From NCBI RefSeq assembly GCF_002887775.1, contig NZ_LOCM01000015.1:1-64000 (forward strand): 64,000 bases of DNA, given 5' to 3'. Numbering within the stretch: position 1 is the stretch's first letter; every line of letters starts with the position of its first letter. The notes under the pieces are model-generated. The model saw nothing but the letters and a program-made list of their open reading frames with translations. It did no database searches and was not told where the DNA came from. Of the stretch, positions 31,418-44,166 are shown one piece after another. The translations under genes were made by a program, and so were the position numbers. This stretch comes from Streptococcus penaeicida (GTDB lineage Bacteria; Bacillota; Bacilli; Lactobacillales; Streptococcaceae).

Positions 31418-32032
31418 ATGCTGGAAACTGTTTCAGAAGAATTATTAGCTTATCAGATGGATCGTTTAGATTCTTATATAACTCTAAATAAATCTGTTGA
31501 GCCAGGTGGATTTGTTTTTGTTGGGGATTCTATTATTGAATTTTTTCCTTTAAAGAAATATTTGGGGCGAGAGCATCCCATCCATAATCGTGGGATTGCC
31601 GGAACTGATAGCAAATGGTTGTTAGAACATCTTGATCATCAAATAAGTGATTTAAAAGCTGGAAAAGTTTTTATATTAGTTGGTACCAACGATATTGGTT
31701 TGGGAGCATCTATCGAAGAGATAAAGAGCAATTTATTAGAGATTGTGACTCGATTAAAGAGGAGTAGTCCTATTACGAGCATCCATCTCATGTCTGTTTT
31801 GCCGGTATCCAATTTAGACCAATATAAACAAACCGTCAAAGTAAGAAATAATCAGCTAATTGATGCGTTAAATAAAGCCATTCAAGAAATTCCTGATGTG
31901 ACTTACATTGATTTGGTTTCTCCTTTAAAAAATTCTGAAAACGCCTTGAACCCATCTTTGACAAAGGATGGTCTCCATTTAAATTTAAGTGGCTATGAAA
32001 AAATAGCTACGATTATTGCTACATATTTATAA
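31418..32032 (+). CDS. SGNH/GDSL-family hydrolase
   Basis: This 204-residue protein carries the SGNH blocks: FVGDSIIEFFPL (catalytic Ser), the Gly block near HNRGIAGT, GTNDIG, and DGLHLNLSGYEKIA (Asp and His). Such enzymes are esterases or acetylhydrolases; here removal of acyl groups from plant-type glucosides is possible (inference). There is no signal peptide, so it acts in the cytoplasm. It lies between bglA and a HAD phosphatase, with its own -10-like TATACT at 31387 and an AAGGGGG ribosome site. Confidence 0.82.
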   Translation: MLETVSEELLAYQMDRLDSYITLNKSVEPGGFVFVGDSIIEFFPLKKYLGREHPIHNRGIAGTDSKWLLEHLDHQISDLKAGKVFILVGTNDIGLGASIEEIKSNLLEIVTRLKRSSPITSIHLMSVLPVSNLDQYKQTVKVRNNQLIDALNKAIQEIPDVTYIDLVSPLKNSENALNPSLTKDGLHLNLSGYEKIATIIATYL

Positions 32033-32065
32033 TAGTTTTTGATAGTTGTGAAATGGGGTGATTAT

Positions 32066-32910
32066 GTGACGATTAAAATGATTGCTAGTGACATGGATGG
32101 TACATTTTTAAATGACAAAGGGTCTTATGATCGGGAGAAATTTCTGACGATTTTGGACCGTTTGGACCAAGAAGATATTCATTTCGTTGTAGCTAGCGGT
32201 AATAATATGGAGAGGCTCAATTTAATTTTTAAAGGACTTACAGATCGTATGTCTTTTGTAGCGGAAAATGGAGCCCATATTGTTGAAGAGGGTAGAACCT
32301 TGAAACGCCATATTCTCAATAAAAATGATGTTGCCTTATTTTTAGAATATTTTGCTGATAAAATGATTCCTTATGGTATTGTTTTGTCTGGTCAATATTG
32401 CTCTTACATGCATAAAGATGCTAAGTTGCCAGAGGGTTTTGCGATTGAACCTGATCAACTAGAGCAATTTTTTGCCAATATTGAAAGAATAGAAGATTTT
32501 TCTAATATTAGTAATCAAGATATTTTTAAAATTTCAATGATGGTGCCAATGGATGAGTGCGACCAGGTGATGATTGATTTTAATCAAAGCTTTAAAGGAA
32601 ATTTAACGGCCATTACCAGTGGTTTTGGTTCTGTTGATATTATTCAAACTGGTATCCATAAGGCTGGGGTCTTCAATTATTAATGGACACGTATGATGTT
32701 ACAGACGATCAATTGATGGCCTTTGGCGATGGTGGAAATGATATTGAGATGCTCCAATTAGCACATTATTCATATGCTATGGAGAATGCGCCAGCAATTG
32801 TCAAAGAAGCCGCGAAATTCATTGCCCCTCATCATAAAGAAGAAGGTGTCCTTCAAGTATTAGAAGCCTTTTTAGCGAAAGCAAGTCCGGAAATGGATGG
32901 TCAAGACTGA
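32066..32910 (+). pseudogene. HAD phosphatase, Cof family, one frameshift
   Basis: The intact reading would be a Cof-type HAD phosphatase of about 281 residues. The first frame has MIASDMDGTFL (catalytic Asp pair) and FVVASGNN; the second frame supplies MAFGDGGNDIEMLQLA. The reading frame breaks at about 32664, where one T seems missing (GCTGGGG for GCTTGGGG); restoring it joins both parts without gaps. The likely start is GTG at 32066 with GGGGTG upstream. The role is probably sugar-phosphate dephosphorylation in the beta-glucoside cluster. Confidence 0.78.
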
Positions 32911-32930
32911 GTTTATGGCTCAGTCTTTTT
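32903..32930 (+). terminator. terminator after the HAD gene
   Basis: AAGACTGAG (32903-32911) pairs with CTCAGTCTT (32919-32927) followed by T; it overlaps the stop codon. Confidence 0.85.
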
Positions 32931-32946
32931 CTGTATGGAAATCAGA

Positions 32947-34511
<1,565 letters not shown>

Positions 34512-34536
34512 TTTTTTAATGAAAAGGTTGACTAAT

Positions 34537-35159
34537 ATGAATAAAATATTTTATTTAATGCGTCATGGACAAACCTTATTCAATGTTCAAGGTCGTATTC
34601 AAGGGGCTTGTGATTCCCCATTAACTGAGCTTGGAATTGAGCAAGCTAAAGCTGCGCGTGCTCATTTTGAAGAAGAAAAGATCACTTTTGATCACATTTA
34701 TTCCTCTACCAAGAACGGGCTTGCGATACTGCTGAAATAGCTAGTGGACGTACGGATTTAATTCGTTTAAAGGGCTTGAAAGAATGGAATTTTGGTGCTT
34801 TTGAAGCTCATCAAGAGTATCTTAATCCAGAATTACATAAAGAAGATGGTTCTGGCTATCGTGACTACTTTGTAGCTTATGGTGGTGAATCCAATACGCA
34901 AGTCTATGAGCGCATGTATAAAACCATAAAGGAAGTTTTAGACAGTGAAAAAGAAGAAGAAGTGTCCCTTTTTGTCAGTCATGGCGCTTCGATTACGCAA
35001 TTTTACCGTCATATGACTGAAGAAGCACCAATATTAAAAAAACGCATGTCCAATTGTGGGGTTTTAAAAATCGCTTATGATGGCGAAAAAATGCAAGTTA
35101 TATCCGTCTATAATCCCATGGACAAAGAATATGTATTTGATCGGAAAAGGATGGAATAA
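34537..35159 (+). pseudogene. histidine phosphatase (phosphoglycerate-mutase-like), one frameshift
   Basis: The intact protein would have about 207 residues. The first frame carries the RHG motif in YLMRHGQTLFNVQGRIQG; the second carries WNFGAFEA and the second catalytic His in VSHGASITQF. The frame breaks at about 34711-34716, where one base appears missing before GAACGGGC; repair gives ERACDTAEIASG, a typical family stretch. It is probably a sugar-phosphate phosphatase rather than glycolytic mutase, given its place between GH1 genes. Confidence 0.78.
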
Positions 35160-35170
35160 CCAAAAAACAA

Positions 35171-36102
35171 ATGAACGCTTTTAATACGCTTGCCCCAGTC
35201 TTCTTTATGTTGATTTTGGCTATCTAGCTCGCCACTTTGAATGGATAAAACCCCAAGATAAAAATGGGGCAAATGCCATTATCTTTACAGTACTTTTCCC
35301 AATTTTGATTTTCCATTTAATGTTGCATGCAGAACTGAAATTGGCAACAGTACCGATTATCCTATACACTTTATTAGCCTTCGTGCTCGCTATTTTTGTA
35401 GGTAAACTCTTACGAAACTTCATTGGGGAATCCCGTTCGCATTTTGCTCGCTTTCTTTTGCCGACAGTTGAGGGTGGTAGTGTTGCTCTGCCATTATACT
35501 TATCAATTGTGGGAGTATCGAGTAACACTGTTATCTTTGATATTGCTGGTTCCATCGCTGCCTTTTTAATTATTCCAATTATGGTTTCTAAAGCGGCAGC
35601 AAATGATACAAGTAATAAAGACTTGCTTATTTCGATTATCAAACACCCCTTTGTTATTGCTATATTTTTAGGTCTTTTGGGTAATATTTTCCAAGTAGCA
35701 AATGTGATTGCTTCTAGTCCTATTGCCCCTGCTTATGAAGGAATTATGGCAAAAGCAACTGGTCCAATTGGCGGGATGATACTTTTTATTCTGGGTTATG
35801 ATTTGAAAATTGATTTGGAAACGATTAAACCTTTGGCTAAATTAGCTTTGGTACGATTTTCATTTTATGCACTGGTTATTTTAGGATTTTTCCTACTATT
35901 TCCTAGTATGATGGCTAATGAAAAATTTAAATTAGCTGTTCTTGTTTACTTCATGTGTCCGACAGGTTTTGCTATGCCTGCCATTATCTCACCTGTTTTT
36001 AAAACAGAAGAAGATGAATTATTTTCGGCCACCTTTATTTCACTTTCGTTAATGGTTACATTAATTGTTTACACACTTATCGTTATCTTTATGGTTCATT
36101 AA
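35171..36102 (+). pseudogene. AEC-family transporter (auxin efflux carrier/malate permease type), one frameshift
   Basis: The intact product would be an approximately 310-residue membrane carrier. The N-terminal MNAFNTLAPVFFMLILG is in one frame and the rest, from YLARHFEWIKPQDKNGAN, in another. One G appears missing near 35218 (TTTTGGC for TTTTGGGC). The remainder has about nine hydrophobic segments with LPTVEGGSVALPLYLS and YFMCPTGFAMPAI. Substrates of the family include organic acids; its place between GH1 genes suggests export of an acid or aglycone-related product (speculative). Confidence 0.75.
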
Positions 36103-36111
36103 CCAAAATAA

Positions 36112-37557
<1,446 letters not shown>

Positions 37558-37679
37558 TCTTTCGAGAATAGTTGAACTAAAAAGCTTGAAACAAAAAAAG
37601 AGTAAGAGTGAAATCTTTACTTCATTGGTTCTGGCTTTGCTAAAAAATTAAACAGTTTGGTTAAGAGAAATAAAATGGC

Positions 37680-37720
37680 AGCTAAAAAGGCCCAACAAAG
37701 CTTTTAGCTGTCATTCTTTT
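37680..37720 (+). terminator. probable terminator
   Basis: CAGCTAAAA-type sequence at about 37679-37688 can pair with CTTTTAGCTG at 37700-37710 with a small bulge, followed shortly by a T-run. It lies in the 223-base gap before the AI-2E-family gene. Confidence 0.45.
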
Positions 37721-37780
37721 TTAATCTGAAGAGCATGTTGATTAAGAGAAATTAGTGTATAATGGTTGAAAGGAGATTTT

Positions 37781-38902
37781 ATGCGATTTGAAAAGAAACA
37801 TGTCTTTTACCTTGTTTTGACCTTTGTTCTCTGCTTTGCTATTCAGGCTAATTGGGAAAAAGGCAGTGATATTATACAAACCGTTGTTAAAACTAGCTTA
37901 CCTTTTCTTTATGGAGCTGCTTTGGCATATATTGTAAACATTGTCATGAGTGCCTATGAAAATTTAATAGCACGCTTTTTTAAAGGTGAAAAGTATTTTG
38001 CATTACGACGTGGCATTTCCATGGTTTTGGCTTACACCACATTTGTGGCCCTCTTATTTTGGATAATATCCATCGTCATTCCAGATTTAATTGCTAGTAT
38101 TAATACCATGCTTTCCTTTGATACGAGTTCGGTCAAACAAGTTATTCACGATTTAAGTCACAACAAAGTGATTGCAAGACTGATTCAATATGTTGGTGGT
38201 GATGCCCAAATCACGAAAACAATTAGTAATTATAGTCAACAATTATTAAAACAATTCTTAACTTTCCTAACCAATATTTTGACATCAGTCACCTTGATAG
38301 CATCAGCCATTATTAATGTTTTTGTAGCTTTTGTCTTCTCACTCTATGTCTTAGGAAATAAAGAACAACTCTGCCGTCAAGGAAATCTTTTAGTCGACAC
38401 TTATACAGGCATCCATGCCCAAAGGATCCATTACATTGTTGGATTACTACATGATCGCTTTCACGGATTTTTTGTAGGACAAACCATTGAAGCCATGATT
38501 TTAGGCTCTTTAACTGCCCTGGGCATGTTCCTCTTTAAACTTCCTTTTGCTGCCACGATTGGAGTATTAGTTGCATTTACTGCCTTAATTCCAGTAGTAG
38601 GAGCTTACATCGGGGTTACCATTGGTTTTATCCTCATTATGACTCAATCATTTTCAGATGCCGTCTTTTTCTTGATATTCATTGTTATCCTCCAACAATT
38701 TGAAGGTAACTTGATTTATCCAAGAGTGGTCGGAGGTTCTATCAAACTTCCTGGCATGTGGGTCTTAATGGCCATTACCATCGGTGCTTCCCTCTATGGA
38801 ATTGTTGGAATGATTATGGCTGTACCACTAGCTGCAACGGTCTATCAAATGGTTAAAGATAATATTGAAAAAAGACAAGCCATCAAAAAGAACCAAGCTT
38901 AA
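37781..38902 (+). CDS. AI-2E-family (PerM/YdiK-type) membrane transporter
   Basis: This 373-residue membrane protein has about seven to eight hydrophobic segments in the AI-2E/PerM pattern. The C-terminal signature region is ALIPVVGAYIGVTIGF followed by LQQFEGNLIYPRVVGGSI. The substrate is unproven in this family; members include quorum-signal exporters and Na+/H+ antiporters. The start at 37781 has AAAGGAG upstream, a slightly longer frame exists. A strong terminator overlaps its stop. Confidence 0.82.
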   Translation: MRFEKKHVFYLVLTFVLCFAIQANWEKGSDIIQTVVKTSLPFLYGAALAYIVNIVMSAYENLIARFFKGEKYFALRRGISMVLAYTTFVALLFWIISIVIPDLIASINTMLSFDTSSVKQVIHDLSHNKVIARLIQYVGGDAQITKTISNYSQQLLKQFLTFLTNILTSVTLIASAIINVFVAFVFSLYVLGNKEQLCRQGNLLVDTYTGIHAQRIHYIVGLLHDRFHGFFVGQTIEAMILGSLTALGMFLFKLPFAATIGVLVAFTALIPVVGAYIGVTIGFILIMTQSFSDAVFFLIFIVILQQFEGNLIYPRVVGGSIKLPGMWVLMAITIGASLYGIVGMIMAVPLAATVYQMVKDNIEKRQAIKKNQA

Positions 38903-38919
38903 AAAGCTTGGTTCTTTTT
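38885..38919 (+). terminator. terminator of the AI-2E-family gene
   Basis: AAAAAGAACCAAGCTT (38885-38900) pairs perfectly with AAGCTTGGTTCTTTTT (38904-38919); the stop codon lies in the loop. Confidence 0.9.
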
Positions 38920-39003
38920 TCATAAGATTTTCCATGGTAGCCACTTATAGGAAAAAGTGAAAAAATATCCAATTTTTCTCGGATAAATAAGTGGAGGTAT
39001 ATT

Positions 39004-39688
39004 ATGTATTCAATCAAACGAGATAAGGAAAGTCTATTACCCAGAGAAAAACTAATCCTACAAGGCGCAGAACAACTAAGTGATCAAGAATTATTAGCTA
39101 TTCTTTTAAGAACTGGTAACAAGGATAAACATGTCATGGAGTTATCGGCCAATCTCTTAAATACCATTTCATCCTTATCTGCTTTTAAAAAAATGTCTTT
39201 ACAGGAATTGCAACAATTATCTGGCATTGGTAAGGTTAAGTCTATCGAACTCAAAGCCATGCTGGAGTTTGCCTTGAGAATTCAAGCTTCAGAACAAATC
39301 AATCAGTATCAGATTCTATCAAGCTATCAGGTTGCTCAAAAGATGATGCAGGAGTTAGGTGACAAGAAGCAAGAGCACTTAGTTGCTATCTATTTAGACA
39401 CTCAAAATAAAGTCATTGAAGAGAAAACAATTTTTATTGGAAGTGTGCGCCGATCAATCGCTGAACCAAGAGAAATCTTGCATTATGCTTGTCGCAATAT
39501 GGCAACCAGTATGATCGTTGTTCACAATCATCCTCCGGACAAGTACAACCAAGTGACAATGATTACCAGTTTACAAGACAAATAAAACGATCATGTGATT
39601 ACATAGCATTGCCTGTCTAGACCACATCATCGTTGGAAAAAATGATTATTATAGTTTTCGGGAAAAATCCACTATTTTTTGTGAGTAA
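39004..39688 (+). pseudogene. radC: RadC-family DNA repair/JAB metalloprotease-like protein, two frameshifts
   Basis: The intact product would be an approximately 228-residue RadC. An N-terminal helix-hairpin-helix region ([17 protein letters not shown]) precedes the JAB/MPN-like domain. The metal motif starts as VVHNHP, then the frame breaks at about 39533, where one T seems missing; a second break lies near 39606, where one G seems missing. Repair gives [20 protein letters not shown] and LDHIIVGKNDYYSFREK, ending at 39688. The 3' end overlaps the convergent amidotransferase gene by 17 bases. Confidence 0.8.
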
Positions 39689-40376
39689 ATTCATTGATAA
39701 AGTAAGAGAAGAGATTTAAATCATCTTGACGAACGTCTTGCAATAACTCAGGATGCCATTGAACTCCAAGGAAGGCTATTTCATCGGTGCCGACAACTGC
39801 TTCAATAATACCATCTCTTGGGTCTCTAGCGATTATAGTCAGTCCATCAGCCAGTTGATCGATGGCTTGGTGATGGAAAGAATTGATAAAGGGTTTCTGA
39901 CCGTAAATTCTAGCAAGTGGGCTAGTAGAATCAATAACAATATCATGATGGAGACTGTCCGAAGGAAGCTCTTGCCAATGATTAGGAATATTTTGGAGTA
40001 GGGTCCCACCAAGATGGACATTCATTAATTGAAGTCCTCGACAAATGCCTAGGATTGGTTTCCTTTGTTTGATTGCCTCTTTAATGATAGCTAATTCATA
40101 ATAGTCTCTAGCAAGAAAGAAATCATCGTTGATGGCTTGATTTTCAGCATGATAAAATTTTGGGTCTACATTTTGACCACCAATCATAATGATTTTATCA
40201 ACCATGGAAACATAGGTAGCAGCGGCTTCTTCATCACCAATAGGTAGGAGAAGTGGTAAGGCCCCAGATTTAATAACAGCATTAGAAAAGCCAGCAGGTG
40301 CATATGTCCAAGGTAGGTCATCTAAAGCAGTGTTCAATCTCTGATTGGCGGTAATTCCAATAATTGGTTTTGACAT
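39672..40376 (-). CDS. class I glutamine amidotransferase, gamma-glutamyl-GABA hydrolase type (peptidase C26)
   Basis: This 234-residue hydrolase has the catalytic Cys in LGICRGLQLMNVHLGG and the His-Glu pair in GVQWHPELL. It probably hydrolyses gamma-glutamyl bonds, as PuuD-like proteins do; no putrescine-degradation genes are near. It starts 11 bases after rex and is likely co-transcribed with it. The gene order radC/C26/rex is conserved in streptococci. Confidence 0.86.
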   Translation of the reverse strand: MSKPIIGITANQRLNTALDDLPWTYAPAGFSNAVIKSGALPLLLPIGDEEAAATYVSMVDKIIMIGGQNVDPKFYHAENQAINDDFFLARDYYELAIIKEAIKQRKPILGICRGLQLMNVHLGGTLLQNIPNHWQELPSDSLHHDIVIDSTSPLARIYGQKPFINSFHHQAIDQLADGLTIIARDPRDGIIEAVVGTDEIAFLGVQWHPELLQDVRQDDLNLFSYFINEFTHKK

Positions 40377-40387
40377 GATTCGCTACC

Positions 40388-41029
40388 TTAATTCTGAGAT
40401 TGATTCATGAAATACAGCAATGTTTGCAATTCACTGGTCAAATCAACATACTGGACGATAACATCATTTGGTACTTGTAAATGAACTGGTGAGAAACTCA
40501 AAATACCTTTAATGCCAGCCTCAATTAACTGATTAGCAACTTCTTGTGCCACTGTACTTGGGACAGTTAAAATGGCTGTTTCAATATCAGATTTTTCAAC
40601 ATGTTCTTTTAAGGAAGACATGCCATAAATTGGAATTCCATCAGCTGTACTTGTTCCTACTAAGGGATGAGAATCCATGTCAAAGCCCATTGAAATTTGC
40701 ATTTTATTACGATCATGGAAGCGGTAGTGTAAAAGTGCTCGCCCAATATTCCCTGTTCCGACAAGTAAAACATTCGTAGTTGAGTGGTCGTTTAAGAGAT
40801 CAGCGAAGAAATTCATTAATTTTGCCACATCATAACCAAAACCACGTCGGCCTAACTCTCCAAAATAGGAAAAGTCACGACGGACAGTTGCAGAATCAAT
40901 CCCCATTGCATCAGCAATTTGTTTAGAACTCGCTTTTTCAATATTATCTGCGTAAAAGCGTTTAAATATACGATAATACAAAGACAGACGTTTTGCTGTT
41001 GCCTTTGGGATAGATTTATCAATTACCAT
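40388..41029 (-). CDS. rex: redox-sensing transcriptional repressor Rex
   Basis: This 213-residue repressor senses the NADH/NAD+ ratio and controls fermentation genes. The N-terminal winged helix includes [27 protein letters not shown]; the C-terminal Rossmann domain has [13 protein letters not shown]. The start at 41029 is preceded by AGGAG at 8 bases; a GTG 9 bases further upstream overlaps the ribosome site and is less likely. Two dyads overlap its promoter (41072-41108). Confidence 0.94.
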   Translation of the reverse strand: MVIDKSIPKATAKRLSLYYRIFKRFYADNIEKASSKQIADAMGIDSATVRRDFSYFGELGRRGFGYDVAKLMNFFADLLNDHSTTNVLLVGTGNIGRALLHYRFHDRNKMQISMGFDMDSHPLVGTSTADGIPIYGMSSLKEHVEKSDIETAILTVPSTVAQEVANQLIEAGIKGILSFSPVHLQVPNDVIVQYVDLTSELQTLLYFMNQSQN

Positions 41030-41071
41030 TTTTCTCACTCCTGTTTATCATTTTAATATCAGTATCTTTCA

Positions 41072-41108
41072 TGTTACTATTGTAACAAATAGTTTGTGAA
41101 AATTGCAA
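41072..41108 (-). promoter_or_regulatory. rex promoter with palindrome and Rex-like half-site
   Basis: On the minus strand TTGCAA (41108-41103) and TACAAT (41084-41079) are 18 bases apart. The -10 is covered by the perfect dyad TGTTACTATTGTAACA (41072-41087). TTGTGAAAATTGCAA (41094-41108) at the -35 box resembles half of a Rex site (TTGTGAA-N4-TTCACAA). Autoregulation is possible. Confidence 0.5.
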
Positions 41109-41298
41109 CTTTTACACTAAATTTATTAATTTATAATGCTATTCATTTCATTTATAGTAGTGTCTTTCTATTGAATTGTGATAGTCCTATAAATATTTCA
41201 CATTTTGATTGATTTAACTTCTAAAAGGAAAGTAGGACAATCACTAATAATGAAATTAAAAATTGGAAGGACAATATGACAGATGATAAAAAAAGAAC

Positions 41299-41317
41299 CT
41301 GGAACATCATGTTCCAG
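41299..41317 (-). terminator. terminator of the cysteine desulfurase/DUF operon
   Basis: CTGGAACAT (41299-41307) pairs with ATGTTCCAG (41309-41317), and on the minus strand a T-run follows (A-run at 41288-41294 on the plus strand). Confidence 0.8.
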
Positions 41318-41333
41318 ATTCTTCACAATATCT

Positions 41334-41543
41334 TTAAGATTTTTGTTTGAGTAAATAGAAGTAAAGGTCACCATAGGTACCAGTATAGTCAATAGCTTGA
41401 CCATCAATCAGAACTCTTACAATTTTTAGGTAATCTGGTGTCGAAATGTCACAAGAATGTTGTGCTCTTTCTAATTCTGAGAAATCAGGGAAGCTAATGG
41501 TTTTTTCTTGTTTACTCTCATTCAAGTAGGTTATTTCAATCAT
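41334..41543 (-). CDS. DUF4649-family small protein
   Basis: This 69-residue protein, starting MIEITYLNESKQEK and containing LERAQHSCD, matches the small streptococcal DUF4649 family. It has no membrane segment or known catalytic motif. It is the last gene of the run prs, cysteine desulfurase, DUF1831, DUF4649. An AGGAGG ribosome site lies upstream. Function unknown. Confidence 0.75.
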   Translation of the reverse strand: MIEITYLNESKQEKTISFPDFSELERAQHSCDISTPDYLKIVRVLIDGQAIDYTGTYGDLYFYLLKQKS

Positions 41544-41603
41544 GGATTTGTCCTCCTTTTGTTATATTATAGAACTCTCTTTTTAAAAGGACAAGTGATT
41601 GAT

Positions 41604-41951
41604 TTAGACTGCCTCTTTAGTGAAAATATCTCTTTCAACTAAACTATCCATTAAGAAGTAGAACTTATCTTGGAGGATTTTATGATCTTCTGATTTAAAG
41701 ATATTAACCATGCGAAGACCTGACTTATCGGTAATCGCCAATTTGAAAGCATCAAGTTCCTTGTTAATGGTAATTTTTAATGGGAAACCATCGCCTGAAT
41801 TGGGAACTTCTTCTAATAAGCGGGTTAATTCATAAAATCCAACTTTAGTGACCATAAAGGTTGTGTCTCTTAAAGTGTATTTTTTAATTTTTGGAGAAAT
41901 TGCATATTTGAATTTGCAATTTGGGAGACTAATTTCTTTTTCAAATGCCAT
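41604..41951 (-). CDS. DUF1831-family protein
   Basis: This 115-residue cytoplasmic protein (MAFEKEISLPNCKFKYAISP ...) belongs to the DUF1831 family of lactic acid bacteria. It has no recognised active site. It overlaps the 3' end of the cysteine desulfurase gene by 11 bases, so a link to sulfur transfer is possible. Function unknown. Confidence 0.75.
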   Translation of the reverse strand: MAFEKEISLPNCKFKYAISPKIKKYTLRDTTFMVTKVGFYELTRLLEEVPNSGDGFPLKITINKELDAFKLAITDKSGLRMVNIFKSEDHKILQDKFYFLMDSLVERDIFTKEAV

Positions 41952-43079
41952 GTGAAACTCCTAAAATAGCTATAATATGTTGACTTAAACTGTCAATTTC
42001 TTCTAAAGTGTTTTGGTCTGAGATTGAAACCCGAATAGATTCTCTTAAACGGTTAGAATCAGTTCCGTAATAGGCTTCAAGTACATGACTAGGTTCTACG
42101 GTCCCAGCCGTACAAGCAGAACCTGTTGAAACGGCAATACCTTCCATATCTAACGCGTTAAAAGTAATGCATTATCTTGATTTGGAAAGCCGATATTAAT
42201 AACATGTGGGAGTGAATTATCTGATTTAGAAAGATAGTAATTGCAAACAGATAACTTTTCTAAAAAGCTTTGTTGTAAAAGCTCAATTTTTTCAAAGTTT
42301 TCTGACATATGTAAATAAGCATCTTCTAAAGCTTTAGTCATTCCGATTATACTAATAAGGTTTTCTGTTGAAGCACGTCGTTTTTCTTCTTGATCCCCAC
42401 CATGTAGTAGCTGATCAAAATGCAGTGAATTGCTGTATAAAAAGCCAACCCCTTTAGGTCCATGAAATTTATGAGCCGACGCAGTAAGAAAGTCAATACC
42501 TAGATCAGAAGGCCTCAAAGCAATCTTTCCAATTGCTTGAACAGCATCAACATGAAAAACGGCTTGATGGTCATTCAAAAGACGAGCAACCTCTTCAATT
42601 GGTAAGAGGTCGCCAGTTTCATTATTAGCCGCCATCATTGACACCATAATAGTGTCAGGACGAAGAGCCGCTTGAACTTGTTGGACAGAAAATTTGCCAT
42701 CAATTGGTTTTAAGTAAGTCACTTCAAAACCAAAGCGTTCTTCTAAATAGGCCATTGTATGGAGAACAGAATGATGTTCAATAGCAGTGGTAATTAAATG
42801 TTTACCCTTAGCTTGATTAGCTAAAGCATAACCTTTGATGGCCGTATTGTTACTTTCAGTACCACCAGAAGTAAAAATGATAGAACGCTCAGGAACTTCT
42901 AAAAGTGAAGCAATACTTTGACGACAGTCACGGAGAACCTTATTAGCTGATCGACCAAAAGAGTGGATACTTGAGGGATTCCCAAAAGTAGTCGCCATGT
43001 GGTCAGTCATTGCTTTGATGACTGACTCACTTAATGGCGTCGTTGCTGCATTATCAAAATAGATTAAATTATTTGTCAT
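41941..43079 (-). pseudogene. cysteine desulfurase (NifS/IscS-like), one frameshift
   Basis: The intact protein would be 379 residues and mobilise sulfur from cysteine. The first frame has IYFDNAATTPLSESVIKAM and the PLP lysine in TASAHKFHGPKGVGFL. The second, shifted frame supplies the active-site Cys in STGSACTAGTVEPSHVL. The break is at about 42151-42153, where a T seems missing (minus strand CGTTAGAT for CGTTTAGAT). It starts at 43079, inside the 3' end of prs, with no strong ribosome site, consistent with coupling. The enzyme is important for tRNA thiolation and Fe-S assembly, so a real knock-out would be surprising. Confidence 0.82.
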
Positions 43080-44040
43080 GTGGATGGAATTCAAATAGTG
43101 GGCTAAGTGGTTTTCTTTCATGGATGCGGATAATCGCTTCCGCAATTAAACCGCTAGCAGAAATATAGTTAACATTTGCTGGTTTACGATTTTCAGTAAG
43201 GACAGAGTCTGTGATAAGGATTTCTTTAATCGGAGCAACTTCCAAAACGTCAGCAGCAGCACCTGCAAATAATCCATGACTAGCTACCGCGTAGATATCA
43301 TTTGCACCGTCACGCTCAAGAATCTTAGCGGCCTCAGCAAAAGTGATACCTGTATTTAAGATATCGTCAATGATGATAGCATTCTTGCCAGCAACATCAC
43401 CAATGATATAACCTTCTTCACGTTCAGTTTCATCTTCTGAATAATCAATGATTGCAATAGGGGAATTTAATAATTCAGCTAAACTACGGGCACGTTTAAT
43501 CCCAGAGTTTTTAGGACTAACAATGACTACATTTTCGCCACACAAACCTTTATCTTCATAATGGCTTGCAAAGAGTTGTGTTGTGAAAAGGTTGTCTACA
43601 GGAATATCGAAGAAACCTTGAACTTGAACAGCATGTAAGTCAAGTGTTAAGACACGGTCAATTCCAGCTTTAGTCAGCATATTAGCGACTAATTTTGCAG
43701 TAATTGGTTCACGTGATTTTGAAACACGGTCTTGACGAGAATAACCAAAGTAAGGTAAAACAACGTTTACTGAGTTAGCACTCGCACGTTTACAAGCATC
43801 AATCATGATAAGAAGTTCCCAAAGGTTATCATTAACTGGGAAATTTGTCGATTGAACAATATAGATATCATCTCCACGAACAGTTTCTTCGATGTTGATC
43901 ATAATTTCACCATCTGAAAACTGGCGTGAGGAGATTTTTCCTAACGGGATACCAGATGCTTCTGAAATTTTTTCAGCGATTGGTAAGTTTGAGGTGAGTG
44001 AAAACAATTTGATTTGCTTATCAGCATATCGTTCAGTCAT
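43069..44040 (-). CDS. prs: ribose-phosphate pyrophosphokinase
   Basis: This 323-residue enzyme makes PRPP from ribose 5-phosphate and ATP. It has [15 protein letters not shown], the FSDGE loop, [11 protein letters not shown] and the PRPP-binding [16 protein letters not shown]. The start at 44040 ([11 protein letters not shown]) has a TAGGAG site 12 bases upstream; an upstream frame to 44094 lacks a site. It resembles the second streptococcal Prs paralogue. It overlaps the cysteine desulfurase start by 11 bases. Confidence 0.93.
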   Translation of the reverse strand: MTERYADKQIKLFSLTSNLPIAEKISEASGIPLGKISSRQFSDGEIMINIEETVRGDDIYIVQSTNFPVNDNLWELLIMIDACKRASANSVNVVLPYFGYSRQDRVSKSREPITAKLVANMLTKAGIDRVLTLDLHAVQVQGFFDIPVDNLFTTQLFASHYEDKGLCGENVVIVSPKNSGIKRARSLAELLNSPIAIIDYSEDETEREEGYIIGDVAGKNAIIIDDILNTGITFAEAAKILERDGANDIYAVASHGLFAGAAADVLEVAPIKEILITDSVLTENRKPANVNYISASGLIAEAIIRIHERKPLSPLFEFHPHDK

Positions 44041-44131
44041 GATAATGTTAGCTCCTATCTCTTCGCGTGAATGTGAATTTTCGTGAAATTCCATCCATTT
44101 CTTATTTTTAACAGTTCTATTTTAACAAAAA

Positions 44132-44156
44132 AACAGAAAAATTGCATTTTTCTGTT
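44132..44156 (-). terminator. terminator of the CYTH gene
   Basis: AACAGAAAAAT (44132-44142) pairs with ATTTTTCTGTT (44146-44156); on the minus strand it is followed by a T-run. Confidence 0.8.
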
Positions 44157-44166
44157 GAGAATATTT

